Source: a virus
Strand: one strand, 5' to 3'
Length of the DNA stretch: 24,487 bases
Virus record (IMG/VR): IMGVR_UViG_3300018016_000008
Location: 1-24,487 of that record
Positions 5,310 through 13,279 of this stretch are shown in pieces. A program made the position numbers and the translations under genes. The notes beneath the pieces were generated by a model that did not search any database, had not been told where the DNA came from, and worked only from the letters and a program-made list of their open reading frames with translations. Positions within the stretch are counted from its first letter, which is position 1; the number at the start of each line of letters is the position of its first letter.

Positions 5310-6877
5310 TGACAATACAAGACCACGGACACTTAACCGTCCCGACTCTTGCAGAATATGACTACACGAGCGCAGACCTGAAGGGTTCCTTCTTGCTTTT
5401 CGTTCGTGTTTTCTATGAACTCAAGAACGGGCGACCCTTCAGTATTTCTTGCCCACCCGGCAAGGAGCCGCACGTTATTACAATGGCGCGTGAACTAAAG
5501 GCTGTCTTCAATATGGAGACAACGCGATTGGTAATCAATGTTCCGCCTGGTTACGGTAAGTCAACATTGTTAGTTTACTGGGTAGCGTGGTGTTATGCTA
5601 ATTATCCTGATTGCAATTTTTTATATATATCTGTGGGGTACGACCTCGCAGTAAAGCATACATCAACCATTAAAGAAATCATGGAAATGAGCGAGTATAA
5701 ACGGCTTTTTGGTGTGCATCTGAGGCAAGACTCAAAGAGCAAGGGCAATTTCAAAACGGAGGCTGGCGGCATTTGTACGGCCTTCGGTGCTGAAATGACT
5801 ATCGTTGGGGCTGATGCTGGATTGCCCAATTGCGACCGCTTTTCCGGTTGCGTTCTGATGGATGACATGCACAAGTACACTGATACATTCTCAGAGCTAT
5901 TGCGTAACAAGGTGATTGATAACTACAAGGGCACGATCACAATGCGCCCTCGCTCGCACAATGTGGCGCGTATATTCATCGGTCAGCGTCTCCATGAGGA
6001 TGACTTACCGGCTTTCTTTCTTGATGGCAAAGAGGGCTACGAGTGGAAAAAAGTCATCTTAACAGCACTGGATGAGCACGATAACGCACTGTACCCCGAG
6101 GAGCACCCCAAGTCCGAACTTCTGATAATGCGCGACAAAGACCCATACAACTTTTGGGCACAACAGATGCAGCAACCCCAACCACCTGGGGGCGGCATAT
6201 TTCAGCGCGATTGGTTCCATTTGACGGACATTGACCCTCCTATTCTGTCTACATTCTTGACAATTGACAGCGCGGAAACTGATAAGACCTGGAACGACGC
6301 GACCGCCATGTCATTCTGGGGCATATATAAGATAGAGCATCGAGGCATTGACTTTGGTGTCTATGGCCTGCATTGGCTGGGTTGTCGAGAAGTTCGCATC
6401 GAGCCTAAAGACCTAGAGGCTGAGTTCTATGACTTCTACCAAGAATGTATGCGCTATCCCATTAGACCTGATTGGGTCTTGATTGAAAAGAAATCAACAG
6501 GCGTCACGTTGACCTCGATACTTAAGACAGTGCCAGGTCTGCGCATTATGGACGTTGAGCGCAATGCAGGGGGCGGTAATAAAACTGCGCGTTTCTTTGA
6601 ATGCCAGAAGTTTGTGGCATCCAAGCAGATATCAATACCACGTACTGGCAAACATACTGAGCGATGTTTGGAGCATATGCGCAAAATCACAGGCAACCAA
6701 TCACACGCCCATGATGATATAGCTGACTCACTTGAAATGGCCTGCCGAGCCACCCTCATTGATGGAACTATCTTACCTCATGAAGACAAACAGTCTGAAG
6801 TCTTAAAAGCCTTTGTAGGCTCAGCAAACAGACTAGACGCACTTAGACAACAAAACCTTAATTCGATGCACTTATAA
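5309..6877 (+). CDS. terL: Terminase large subunit (packaging ATPase and nuclease), 522 aa
   Basis: The large terminase cuts the concatemer and drives DNA into the procapsid with ATP. The ATPase half shows a Walker A-type loop at residues 79-86 (PPGYGKST), Walker B at 181-186 (CVLMDD) and a coupling motif at about 222-233 (IFIGQRLHEDDL). The nuclease half has an RNase H-like acidic set: D320 in LTIDSAETDK, E393 in LIEKKSTG, and D469/D470 in HAHDDIADS. Length is usual for the family. No strong ribosome-binding site precedes the ATG, but its first base is the last base of the previous stop (TGATG), which points to coupled translation. The portal gene follows after 11 bases, as in P22. Confidence 0.96.
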   Translation: MTIQDHGHLTVPTLAEYDYTSADLKGSFLLFVRVFYELKNGRPFSISCPPGKEPHVITMARELKAVFNMETTRLVINVPPGYGKSTLLVYWVAWCYANYPDCNFLYISVGYDLAVKHTSTIKEIMEMSEYKRLFGVHLRQDSKSKGNFKTEAGGICTAFGAEMTIVGADAGLPNCDRFSGCVLMDDMHKYTDTFSELLRNKVIDNYKGTITMRPRSHNVARIFIGQRLHEDDLPAFFLDGKEGYEWKKVILTALDEHDNALYPEEHPKSELLIMRDKDPYNFWAQQMQQPQPPGGGIFQRDWFHLTDIDPPILSTFLTIDSAETDKTWNDATAMSFWGIYKIEHRGIDFGVYGLHWLGCREVRIEPKDLEAEFYDFYQECMRYPIRPDWVLIEKKSTGVTLTSILKTVPGLRIMDVERNAGGGNKTARFFECQKFVASKQISIPRTGKHTERCLEHMRKITGNQSHAHDDIADSLEMACRATLIDGTILPHEDKQSEVLKAFVGSANRLDALRQQNLNSMHL

Positions 6878-6888
6878 GCAGGTAACCC

Positions 6889-9141
6889 ATGGACGATATA
6901 CAAAAAGGTATACAGCTCAAAAGAATCAAAAAGAATATTGAGAATAGTTACCAGGGCTTCAAAGGTAACTATGAGCGATACACTCGCTTCCGTAATTTCA
7001 TCTTTGTCACAACCATGGGCGACTCAGGCAAGAACGTCAACAATGAACTGTTAAGAAACAGTTTAGAGTTCAATATTCTTGAAGCTTACTTATCTAGGCT
7101 CATCGGCGAGTTTGCTAAGCACGAGCCGTCTATCGAAATCCACACATCTGATGACTATATGCCGGGGGATATGCAGCAAAAGAAACTGCAAGCTGAGCAA
7201 ATACGTGTGCTTGAGGGCTTCATGCGCTATACCCTGCAAGAGTCTAACAAGCGCGGAATGGAGAAGGAAGTCTATCGAGACAGTCTATCAGGTGGTTATA
7301 GCTCGGTTAAAATCTTTACTGATTATGTGGATTCCAAGTCATTCTTACAGCATATCAAGATGCAGCGCACATATGATCAAACGCTGGTTGGCTTTGATTC
7401 CTTGGCCGCTGCCCCGGACAAATCAGATGGTGACTATTGTTTTGAGATTGTCCCCATGCGCAAAGAAGACTTTGAGCGTGAGTTCCCCGAGGTCGATATC
7501 TCTAAGTATAAGTTTCAGGATAAATTCATCACTTCCAGTTCCGGTATGGGTTCTTTTGGCCCGTTTAACTGGTCATTCAAAGTAGGCCAAGACCATATCA
7601 TCATGGTGGCTGATTACTATGAGAAGGTTAAGAAGAAGGTCAAATTACATCGACTATCGAACGATGAAAACATGACCGACAAAGAATATAAGAATTTTGT
7701 CAAAGCATGGGAAGAAGCCGGAATATTGGCTCAAGTGCCAATGATAGTTGATACCCGTGAAACTGAAATCACCACGATTAAACGCTTCCAAATGGTGCGC
7801 AATGACATTTTGAACGAAGAAGACACAGATTATCCATGTTTGCCCATCAAGTTCTTTGATGGTAACTCAGTAGTATCCAAAGACGATACAACAGGCTCAA
7901 GCTATCAAATGACCAAGCCTATCTTTTATAATGCTGAAGGTGCTCAGCGGATGAAGAACTTTGCGGGTCAAGTATTGGTCAATGAGATTGAAAACATGCG
8001 CCCCGCGCAAATCATTGCCTCCTTGGAAAGTATCCCGCCTCAATATTTAGATTTGTATCGTAAGCCACAAAACACAACAACCCTTATTTATAATGCTTTC
8101 CACAATGGCAACCCTAATGTGCCCTTGCAGCCTCCCATAATTGCGCCTAGGCAAGGTTTGCCACAAGACGTGATGGAAGCTTTTATGGCTGCTGATACGG
8201 TCATCCAAAACGCTTTGGGTAACTTTGACACCAGCATGACTCAACTCACATCAGCCGAAATGTCAGGTAAGGCTGTGCAGGAAATCACAACGCTGAGTAA
8301 CGCATCAGCAATGCCCTATATGAATAACTATCTTTTGGGTTTAGAATCATGCGCGCAGATGGTTATAGACATGATGCCAATGTACTACAAGACTCCGCGT
8401 TCTATACCTGTGATATCGCCAGAAGGTAAACGCTCATATGAGATGATTAACCAACCTGGCGGGGTGATGATAGATTTTGAGCCTGGTGCCTTTAAAATCA
8501 AAATATCTGCTGGTGTCAGCTTTGGTCTACAACAGTCTCGCGCACTTCAGCAAGTTATTGCACTCAGTAATGCCATACCTAGCCTTGGTCAATTTATCAA
8601 TGATGCATGTGGTGACTTGGTTCTCGACAATGTAGAAATGCGCAATGCTGAAACTATGAAAGTACGCTGGGAAGAATATAGCCAGCAACAAGCTGAAATG
8701 AAGCAAAAAGCGATGGAAATGCAATCACAACAGCCTAAGATAGACCAACAAATGGTTCAAATCGCTGCTCAGCAAGTCCAGTCAGAAAATCAAGTCGGAA
8801 TGGCCAAGGTTCAGCAAGCTGCGCGCTCGGAAGAGATGAAATCAGCGGCTAAGATGGCTGAACTTGAGATGGATAACAAGAAGCTACAAGTCGAAATTGC
8901 TAAGATTTTGGCAGAATTGTCTATTGCGGAAACAAAAGTGGGCATTGAGCAGCAGAAAGCCGATGATGAGCGCATCAATAAGGTTATAGACGCTGCAATC
9001 AAAGAGAGTGAACATAAGCATGGCTTGGCTGGTAAACAGGCTGACAGGGCCTTAGCTGCTTTGGCTGCTGATAGAGAGCACGAACGCGCAGAATCAGAGG
9101 CAGACAGGGCTATGGAGAAAATAGTGAAAGGTGAAAAATGA
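6889..9141 (+). CDS. Portal protein, P22 gp1 type (750 aa)
   Basis: The portal forms the ring at one vertex through which DNA enters and leaves. At 750 residues it is close to the P22 portal (about 725). The N-terminal 580 residues are the wing/stem/crown part. From about residue 600 the chain becomes one long Gln/Ala/Glu/Lys-rich helix to the end (AEMKQKAMEMQSQQ, later KIVKGEK), matching the long C-terminal coiled-coil barrel of P22-type portals. An AGG site lies about 7 bases before the ATG. The position directly after the large terminase is typical. The TGA overlaps the next ATG by four bases. The P22 class is inferred from length, barrel and gene order. Confidence 0.93.
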   Translation: MDDIQKGIQLKRIKKNIENSYQGFKGNYERYTRFRNFIFVTTMGDSGKNVNNELLRNSLEFNILEAYLSRLIGEFAKHEPSIEIHTSDDYMPGDMQQKKLQAEQIRVLEGFMRYTLQESNKRGMEKEVYRDSLSGGYSSVKIFTDYVDSKSFLQHIKMQRTYDQTLVGFDSLAAAPDKSDGDYCFEIVPMRKEDFEREFPEVDISKYKFQDKFITSSSGMGSFGPFNWSFKVGQDHIIMVADYYEKVKKKVKLHRLSNDENMTDKEYKNFVKAWEEAGILAQVPMIVDTRETEITTIKRFQMVRNDILNEEDTDYPCLPIKFFDGNSVVSKDDTTGSSYQMTKPIFYNAEGAQRMKNFAGQVLVNEIENMRPAQIIASLESIPPQYLDLYRKPQNTTTLIYNAFHNGNPNVPLQPPIIAPRQGLPQDVMEAFMAADTVIQNALGNFDTSMTQLTSAEMSGKAVQEITTLSNASAMPYMNNYLLGLESCAQMVIDMMPMYYKTPRSIPVISPEGKRSYEMINQPGGVMIDFEPGAFKIKISAGVSFGLQQSRALQQVIALSNAIPSLGQFINDACGDLVLDNVEMRNAETMKVRWEEYSQQQAEMKQKAMEMQSQQPKIDQQMVQIAAQQVQSENQVGMAKVQQAARSEEMKSAAKMAELEMDNKKLQVEIAKILAELSIAETKVGIEQQKADDERINKVIDAAIKESEHKHGLAGKQADRALAALAADREHERAESEADRAMEKIVKGEK

Positions 9142-9329
9142 GTTTGGTTGACGAAAGAAACGAATGGTTTAGGCTTTATTCAGAAACAAGCGCTAGACCG
9201 TTCTATTTAATTCAGTATGAAACCAATCGAAACAGTGAGCTGTGGCGCGCGGCAAGAGAACATGAAAAGCTATGTGAGTATGCCAAGGCATTGGAAGGAA
9301 AGCTAAGGGCTATCCATGACATTTTGTGA
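9138..9329 (+). CDS. Small protein after the portal (63 aa)
   Basis: The gene starts in an ATGA overlap with the portal stop, with AAAGGTG upstream. The product is a helical, charged and aromatic small protein (NEWFRLYSETSARPFY) with no membrane segment. It ends only five bases before the convergent end of the leftward pair at 9335, with no terminator between them. Function unknown. Its coupling to the portal suggests a minor head-assembly role, by inference. Confidence 0.65.
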   Translation: MSLVDERNEWFRLYSETSARPFYLIQYETNRNSELWRAAREHEKLCEYAKALEGKLRAIHDIL

Positions 9330-9334
9330 GCTTC

Positions 9335-9601
9335 TTATGATTTTGGGAGCAATTTTACTGCCTGTTCTAGTGGGGTGGGCTGTTGTTTGGTTGATTCGTT
9401 CTTTAATAAAGTTTGGTTGAAATCAAAACTTGCTTTGTCGTTCCATCCATCGCCCAAATCAACAGATATCCGGCGACCAATGAAAGCCTGGGGCTTTGTT
9501 TTCATGCATAGATGTCCAATCTCAGCCCAGAAGTTGTCTGGGCGTTCTTTGGTAGGCTTTACTGGGCCAATGGCTGACTTAAGAGTGTCTAAAAACTTCA
9601 T
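9335..9601 (-). CDS. Moron-type accessory protein, distal gene (88 aa)
   Basis: This is a leftward gene inside a rightward late operon. The product is soluble and mixed, with an amphipathic N-terminus (MKFLDTLKSAIGPVK), a central beta-like segment (FIGRRISVDLGDGW) and a hydrophilic helical end. Its ATG overlaps the stop of the 133-residue gene by four bases. No family is recognised. Opposite orientation and an independent promoter mark the pair as a moron, a gene expressed outside the lytic programme. Such genes often change the host cell or block other phages, but the activity is not visible here. Confidence 0.7.
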   Translation of the reverse strand: MKFLDTLKSAIGPVKPTKERPDNFWAEIGHLCMKTKPQAFIGRRISVDLGDGWNDKASFDFNQTLLKNESTKQQPTPLEQAVKLLPKS

Positions 9602-9999
9602 TCTTCTTCGTGATTTGCCATGTAATCGCTAAATTCTTCAACAACTGAAGTTAATGCAGTTGCTGCAACTGCACCTCCAATCGCTCCGCCAATGATATTG
9701 GTAAAATCAACTTTTTGTTGGTCTGAAAACAGTTTTGGCTCTTGGTCATCCATATTGGTAGGCTTGACTTTCATTCCCTCGCAAATCAAATCAATTGCTT
9801 TTTCTCTGTCTGCCTCTGCAATGTTAGAGAAAATGCAATAACGAAGATAGTTAGCTGCTGCTGTTACTTGGATTTCACCATATTCTTGGGGAGTGATTGC
9901 TTCTTCGGTCAGTGGCCTAAAAAACTTTTCATTTGCTGAGCTGAGAGCGTCAAACAAATGAAATATAGCTTTATCGATAACTTGCTTGCGATTTGACAT
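9598..9999 (-). CDS. Moron-type accessory protein, proximal gene (133 aa)
   Basis: The best start is the ATG at 9999, seven bases after an AGGA site; an in-frame TTG eight codons upstream gives a 141-residue form that is less likely. The first 90 residues are helical (KQVIDKAIFHLFDAL; EYGEIQVTAAANYLRYCIF). Residues about 94-122 contain a Gly/Ala-rich hydrophobic segment (IIGGAIGGAVAATALTSVV) that could insert in or lie on a membrane. The end is acidic (NHEEE). It is first in a leftward pair with an extended -10 promoter and a palindrome over the -35 region, so it is probably under its own repressor-type control. Function unknown. Confidence 0.75.
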   Translation of the reverse strand: MSNRKQVIDKAIFHLFDALSSANEKFFRPLTEEAITPQEYGEIQVTAAANYLRYCIFSNIAEADREKAIDLICEGMKVKPTNMDDQEPKLFSDQQKVDFTNIIGGAIGGAVAATALTSVVEEFSDYMANHEEE

Positions 10000-10023
10000 G
10001 AATAATTCCTGGTTAAAAATCAA

Positions 10024-10059
10024 ATTCTATCACAGGGTGAACTATTCGATTAAATCGAA
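10024..10059 (-). promoter_or_regulatory. Moron promoter with palindromic operator candidate
   Basis: On the minus strand TGA-TAGAAT (10032-10024) forms an extended -10 box, with transcription predicted from about 10017, just before the AGGA site and the ATG at 9999. The -35 region falls on a perfect 15-base palindrome at 10045-10059 (TTCGATT-A-AATCGAA). A dimeric repressor bound there would block polymerase, so the leftward pair is probably controlled separately from the late operon. Confidence 0.55.
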
Positions 10060-10126
10060 GAGTTGAATTTTTCATGGTTATTTACTGATCAATTAATAGC
10101 TATTTGCACAAATCATACCAATACGG

Positions 10127-10155
10127 TTGATTTCCATAATATTTAACGCTATATT
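10127..10155 (+). promoter_or_regulatory. Promoter of the scaffold-coat transcript
   Basis: TTGATT (10127-10132) and TATATT (10150-10155) lie exactly 17 bases apart and match the sigma70 boxes at four and five of six positions. The start falls near 10161, at the first bases of a structured leader. This gives the most highly needed virion genes a promoter of their own after the leftward insertion. Confidence 0.6.
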
Positions 10156-10159
10156 ATTA

Positions 10160-10278
10160 GTGCCGCTAACGAGAGCGTAATCTCGGGACAACCTGGCTGA
10201 AGGGTTCTACAGTTGTGACGGGCACAAATCTCCGGGTCTACCTGTGACACAGGGTTCAAATGTCGAAAGAGGTTTTTA
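10160..10278 (+). promoter_or_regulatory. Structured untranslated leader RNA before the scaffold gene
   Basis: About 118 bases between promoter and ATG carry several consistent helices. GTGCC (10160-10164) pairs with GGCAC (10221-10225) and closes a junction holding two arms: CGAGA/TCTCG (10170-10174/10181-10185), and ACAAC/GTTGT (10188-10192/10212-10216) extended by TG/CA past one bulged C. A fourth hairpin, CCTGT-GAC-ACAGG (10241-10253), lies 25 bases before the ATG, followed by the AAAGAGG ribosome-binding site. The predicted RNA start is at 10161-10162, so the first bases of the closing stem may be missing in transcripts from this promoter. It may be a regulatory or stability element. It does not match a riboswitch or ribozyme class I can name. 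Confidence 0.5.
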
Positions 10279-11004
10279 ATGACGAATGAAGTTTTGGTTA
10301 ATCAGAATCAGGCTAGTACTGATGCTGGGCTTTCTAACGTCGGTACTTCGCAAGAGTACATGACACAGGATAAAGCGAATTACTTGATTACTAAGGCTAA
10401 GGAGTCTGCTTATGAGCGCGGACGCAATGAAGCCTTGGCGAGTCAGCAATCTGCTTCCCACGCACCGGTGAACATGGCAACACTGACTGAGGCTCAGATT
10501 ATCGATTTAATCGATAAGCGAAGCGATGAAAAAGTGACTGCCAAGGTTCAGGCCCTTGCTCAAGAGCAATCTAACGCTAACGTAGCCAGACAAATTGTGT
10601 CTGAGTATGCAGCGAAGATGGCAGAAGGACGCAAGGAATATGACGATTTTGATGAAGTTGTAGGCGCGTTTAATATCCAGAACAGCCCCCAAATGGTGGC
10701 CCTGGTTAACAGCGTACCTGGAACTGAGCATTGCATGTATGAGATGGGTCAACATCCTGAGAAATTCAGTGATATTGAAAACTTGCTAAGGAATGGTCAT
10801 CGTGTCGCTGCTGAGCGAGCCATGAAAAAGTTAAGTGATTCGATACTGAAGAATAAGGAAAAGGCACAGACTGCACAAGCAACGAAAGAGCCAAAGCCAT
10901 TGAGTCAGTTGAAATCCTCTACCGCGTCCGTTGACGGTAGTTCGACTGTTCCGATGACTCAAAAATCAATGAAAGATGCTATTAGGGCGCTTCGTAAATA
11001 TTGA
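10279..11004 (+). CDS. Scaffold protein (241 aa)
   Basis: Scaffold guides coat into a correct procapsid and then leaves. The evidence is position between portal and coat plus composition: highly charged, mainly helical, no enzyme motif, with a Lys/Arg-rich helical end (MTQKSMKDAIRALRKY) like the basic coat-binding end of P22-type scaffolds. Residues 85-120 look like a coiled coil. P22 scaffold is about 300 residues, so this one is a little shorter. AAAGAGG six bases before the ATG is a good ribosome-binding site. Its leader RNA and own promoter suggest that its expression level is set separately. Sequence identity with known scaffolds is not evident by eye. Confidence 0.8.
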   Translation: MTNEVLVNQNQASTDAGLSNVGTSQEYMTQDKANYLITKAKESAYERGRNEALASQQSASHAPVNMATLTEAQIIDLIDKRSDEKVTAKVQALAQEQSNANVARQIVSEYAAKMAEGRKEYDDFDEVVGAFNIQNSPQMVALVNSVPGTEHCMYEMGQHPEKFSDIENLLRNGHRVAAERAMKKLSDSILKNKEKAQTAQATKEPKPLSQLKSSTASVDGSSTVPMTQKSMKDAIRALRKY

Positions 11005-11032
11005 GACAGGGTAACCGACAGTAAGAGACCGG

Positions 11033-11051
11033 CAACGAAGTTTGATCGTTG
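11033..11051 (+). promoter_or_regulatory. Hairpin just before the coat ribosome-binding site
   Basis: CAACGA (11033-11038) and TCGTTG (11046-11051) form a six-pair stem with a seven-base loop, two bases before the GGAG site of the coat gene, in the 61-base scaffold-coat gap (11005-11065). It may protect the 5' end of a processed coat message or keep the ribosome site open. There is no U-tract, so it is not a terminator. Confidence 0.45.
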
Positions 11052-11065
11052 ATGGAGACTTTTAC

Positions 11066-12343
11066 ATGGTACCTGCAAATATTTTACAACAAGTTGTGAC
11101 CTGGAACATGGCCGACTTGGAAATCTTCCAAAACAACTGTTGCGTAGTTTCTACGGCCAATACTCGTTTTCGTGACCCAGAAAACTTCCCGGGCAATTTA
11201 GGCTCCAGTGTCAGCTACGAAACCCAGCCTCGTTTTGTGTCTCAAGATTCCTTGGTTGTTAACTTCCAAGAAATCCAACAGAACTCACGTACATTGACCG
11301 TTAACAAACAAGAAAACGTGTCATATGCTGGTACTGCTGAACAAATCGTATTCAACAATCTTGAAGAATACACCACACGTCTTGGCGACGCCGCAATGGC
11401 AGAGCTGGCTTCTAAAGTCGAATCAGACGTTACAACCCTCTTTGAAACCATTCCTTATCGTTTCTTCGGTAACGGTACTAACCCAATCAACTCTGCCCAA
11501 CAATTGGCTCAGATGATTGCTAATTTCCGTTCATACTCAAGTGCCCCAGGCATATTGAAAGTCTATCTTGACCTTCAATCCATTCCTGCGATTGTTTCTA
11601 CCATGCAAAACCAATTCACTCTTGAGCGAAACAATGAAAACGCCATGAGCTGGATGGTGGGTAACTGGGCTGGGGTCGAGTTTTATAGCTCCAACTTGCT
11701 GCCAATTCACTTCTCAGGTACTGTTGGTAATGCAACTTATCCTTCAAGCGTATTGACTGTTCTTAGTACCAATGACCCTACTGGTAACAATATTACCCAA
11801 ATCACTTGGTCTGGTGCGGGCACTAGTGATGTGAACGCTATTAAGGCTTACGATCACTGCCAATTCGTTAACTATGGTGGGGCAACTGTTCCTTACTGGC
11901 TAACCTGGACTGGCCACAACCAAACCAGTTTGCCTGTACAGTTACAAATCACTGCTGATGCGGCTTCAGATGGTTCAGGTCATGTGACAACCAGTATCTA
12001 TCCTGCCCTTTGTGCTACTGCTGGCAATATGAATCAGAACATCCCAATCAACATCGTTGCGGGCATGACTGCACAGTTTGTGCCTTCAGCTAAAGTGGGT
12101 TGTGCTGTGTCTGATAATGCTTTGTATGTGGCTATGCCTAAGCTGCCAAGTACTTATCCTTTCCCATCCTCTACGGCTACCGATGAAGATACCACTGTGT
12201 CTGTGCGTTTGTACTATGGTGTTATCCCATTCCAAAACGTTTACGGTTGGACAAGGGACGTGATTTGGGGTAAAGACATGGTTCCACAAAACTCCATGGC
12301 AATGTTCTTCCCATTGACCCAAAACAACGGCATTGGTATGTAA
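11066..12343 (+). CDS. Major coat protein, P22 gp5 type (425 aa)
   Basis: The coat protein builds the icosahedral shell. Length (P22 gp5 is 430), place directly after scaffold, and the general plan fit: N-terminal arm (MVPANILQQVVTW), a region with VSYETQPRFV and VVNFQEI, a helical spine (FNNLEEYTTRLGDAAMAEL), a beta-rich middle, and a C-terminal strand region ending in FFPLTQNN. Residues about 270-335 are Ser/Thr/Gly-rich and may be an inserted surface domain. I chose the ATG at 11066, eight bases after GGAG; the TTG at 11042 would lie inside the upstream hairpin. Codons appear biased toward those common in strongly expressed genes (cgt, aac, ggt). A large hairpin covers the stop. Confidence 0.88.
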   Translation: MVPANILQQVVTWNMADLEIFQNNCCVVSTANTRFRDPENFPGNLGSSVSYETQPRFVSQDSLVVNFQEIQQNSRTLTVNKQENVSYAGTAEQIVFNNLEEYTTRLGDAAMAELASKVESDVTTLFETIPYRFFGNGTNPINSAQQLAQMIANFRSYSSAPGILKVYLDLQSIPAIVSTMQNQFTLERNNENAMSWMVGNWAGVEFYSSNLLPIHFSGTVGNATYPSSVLTVLSTNDPTGNNITQITWSGAGTSDVNAIKAYDHCQFVNYGGATVPYWLTWTGHNQTSLPVQLQITADAASDGSGHVTTSIYPALCATAGNMNQNIPINIVAGMTAQFVPSAKVGCAVSDNALYVAMPKLPSTYPFPSSTATDEDTTVSVRLYYGVIPFQNVYGWTRDVIWGKDMVPQNSMAMFFPLTQNNGIGM

Positions 12344-12394
12344 ACCAGGGCGCGAGAAGTGCACCGGCAATTGGGCTGGTGCACTCTGGGTTTA
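12341..12394 (+). promoter_or_regulatory. Large hairpin over the coat stop codon
   Basis: An 11-pair stem with one G-U pair is formed by 12358-12368 and 12375-12385 around a six-base loop. An outer stem, TAAACC (12341-12346) with GGTTTA (12389-12394), takes in the coat stop codon itself. No U-tract follows, so it is probably not a strong terminator. It more likely protects the coat message from 3' decay or lowers downstream expression. The GGAGGG site of the next gene begins six bases later. Confidence 0.6.
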
Positions 12395-12407
12395 ACGGAG
12401 GGAATTC

Positions 12408-13145
12408 ATGGCTGTTGCTTACACTACTCGTCAGTTAATTATTGACTCATATTATCTGAGCGGTATTGTAGGACGCAATTATGAGTTCACCACCGGTGAT
12501 GAAATCAACGACGGGTTAGACCGTCTTAATGATTTTTTGCAAATCAAAGGCGCAGAAACAAAGTTTATTCAATATTACACCAAGTTTGAAGACAATTTTG
12601 TCATTGGACAAGAAGTCTATTTCATCCCAAACCTAGTTGAAATAGATACTTTCACTTTCTTTTTAACTAATCCATATCAAACGTCTACCACAACAGTACG
12701 TTTTCAAATGGAGAACTTAAGTCGAGAGGAATATTTTGCCTATCCCAGGGCAGAGGGAGTGAAGTCACTTCCATATACCTGGCATATGGAACGATGTCTT
12801 GGTGGGTGTAACATTTATGTTTACTTCCTTCCTGTGCAGCCTTACTTATTTCAAATTACGGGTAAGTTTGCGCTGCTAAATACGGGCTTGAATCAAGATT
12901 TAAGTCAATTATTTGATGGATGGTATTTGACCTATCTTAAATATGGCTTGGCAATATGGCTATGCGAATGGCGTTCTGTTACTCCTCCATTGAGTGTTGT
13001 TAAGACATTTGAGCAAATGGAACAATCTTTGAGTACATTGAGCCCTTTTGATTTTACTCTTAGGAAGTTGGAGTATTTTGCAACTGGGGGAGGATTGAAT
13101 TGGGGCGATATAACATACGGCAAAGGGTGGCGCAAGCCCAGTTAA
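12408..13145 (+). CDS. Head-completion / tail-adaptor protein, P22 gp4 type (245 aa)
   Basis: P22 gp4 binds the portal ring after packaging and forms the platform for gp10. The N-terminus (VAYTTRQLIIDSYYLSGI, then TTGDEINDGLDRLNDFL) matches the helical start typical of gp4-like proteins, with the 'D-INDGL-RLN-L' pattern. The chain continues with beta-rich segments and a helical part rich in Trp/Tyr (about residues 165-195). It is longer than P22 gp4 (about 166 residues), with extra C-terminal material ending GWRKPS. A strong GGAGGG site lies five bases before the ATG. The place after the coat gene matches P22 order. Transcription and translation may be tuned by the coat stop-codon hairpin. 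Confidence 0.82.
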   Translation: MAVAYTTRQLIIDSYYLSGIVGRNYEFTTGDEINDGLDRLNDFLQIKGAETKFIQYYTKFEDNFVIGQEVYFIPNLVEIDTFTFFLTNPYQTSTTTVRFQMENLSREEYFAYPRAEGVKSLPYTWHMERCLGGCNIYVYFLPVQPYLFQITGKFALLNTGLNQDLSQLFDGWYLTYLKYGLAIWLCEWRSVTPPLSVVKTFEQMEQSLSTLSPFDFTLRKLEYFATGGGLNWGDITYGKGWRKPS

Positions 13146-13220
13146 AGCCACCATTATATTATTATATCCTTTATTTGAAAGGGATGAAATAGGAGGTCTA
13201 AAAGTAATTGCAAGTTTATG

Positions 13221-13249
13221 TTGATATAAATGGAGGACTAAATTATAAT
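13221..13249 (+). promoter_or_regulatory. Near-consensus promoter of the endonuclease gene
   Basis: TTGATA (13221-13226) and a perfect TATAAT (13244-13249) are spaced by exactly 17 bases, five and six matches to the sigma70 boxes. This is the best promoter in the window. The start is near 13256, followed by AGGAG at 13267 and the ATG at 13280. It lies in the 134-base gap 13146-13279, in the middle of a late operon. Confidence 0.7.
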
Positions 13250-13279
13250 CCTGGTTATCAAAACTTAGGAGTATTTTCT

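Noticed and set aside
10250-10262. tRNA-like T-loop string GGGTTCAAAT
   Set aside because: The flanking five bases on each side do not pair and no acceptor or anticodon arm fits, so it is not a tRNA.
10195-10272. Hammerhead-like CTGAAGG and GAAA boxes in the leader
   Set aside because: The core should read CTGANGA and the second box lies too far away. The stems do not fit a hammerhead.
10499-10517. Inverted repeat TTATCGAT/ATCGATAA inside the scaffold gene
   Set aside because: It lies in coding sequence for IIDLIDK and is explained by the repeated ID codons.
11042-11065. TTG start for the coat protein
   Set aside because: It lies within the hairpin and lacks a ribosome site; the ATG at 11066 has GGAG eight bases upstream.
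13208-13279. TTG-started extension of the endonuclease (24 extra residues)
   Set aside because: It would begin before the promoter at 13221-13249. The ATG at 13280 has a well-spaced AGGAG.
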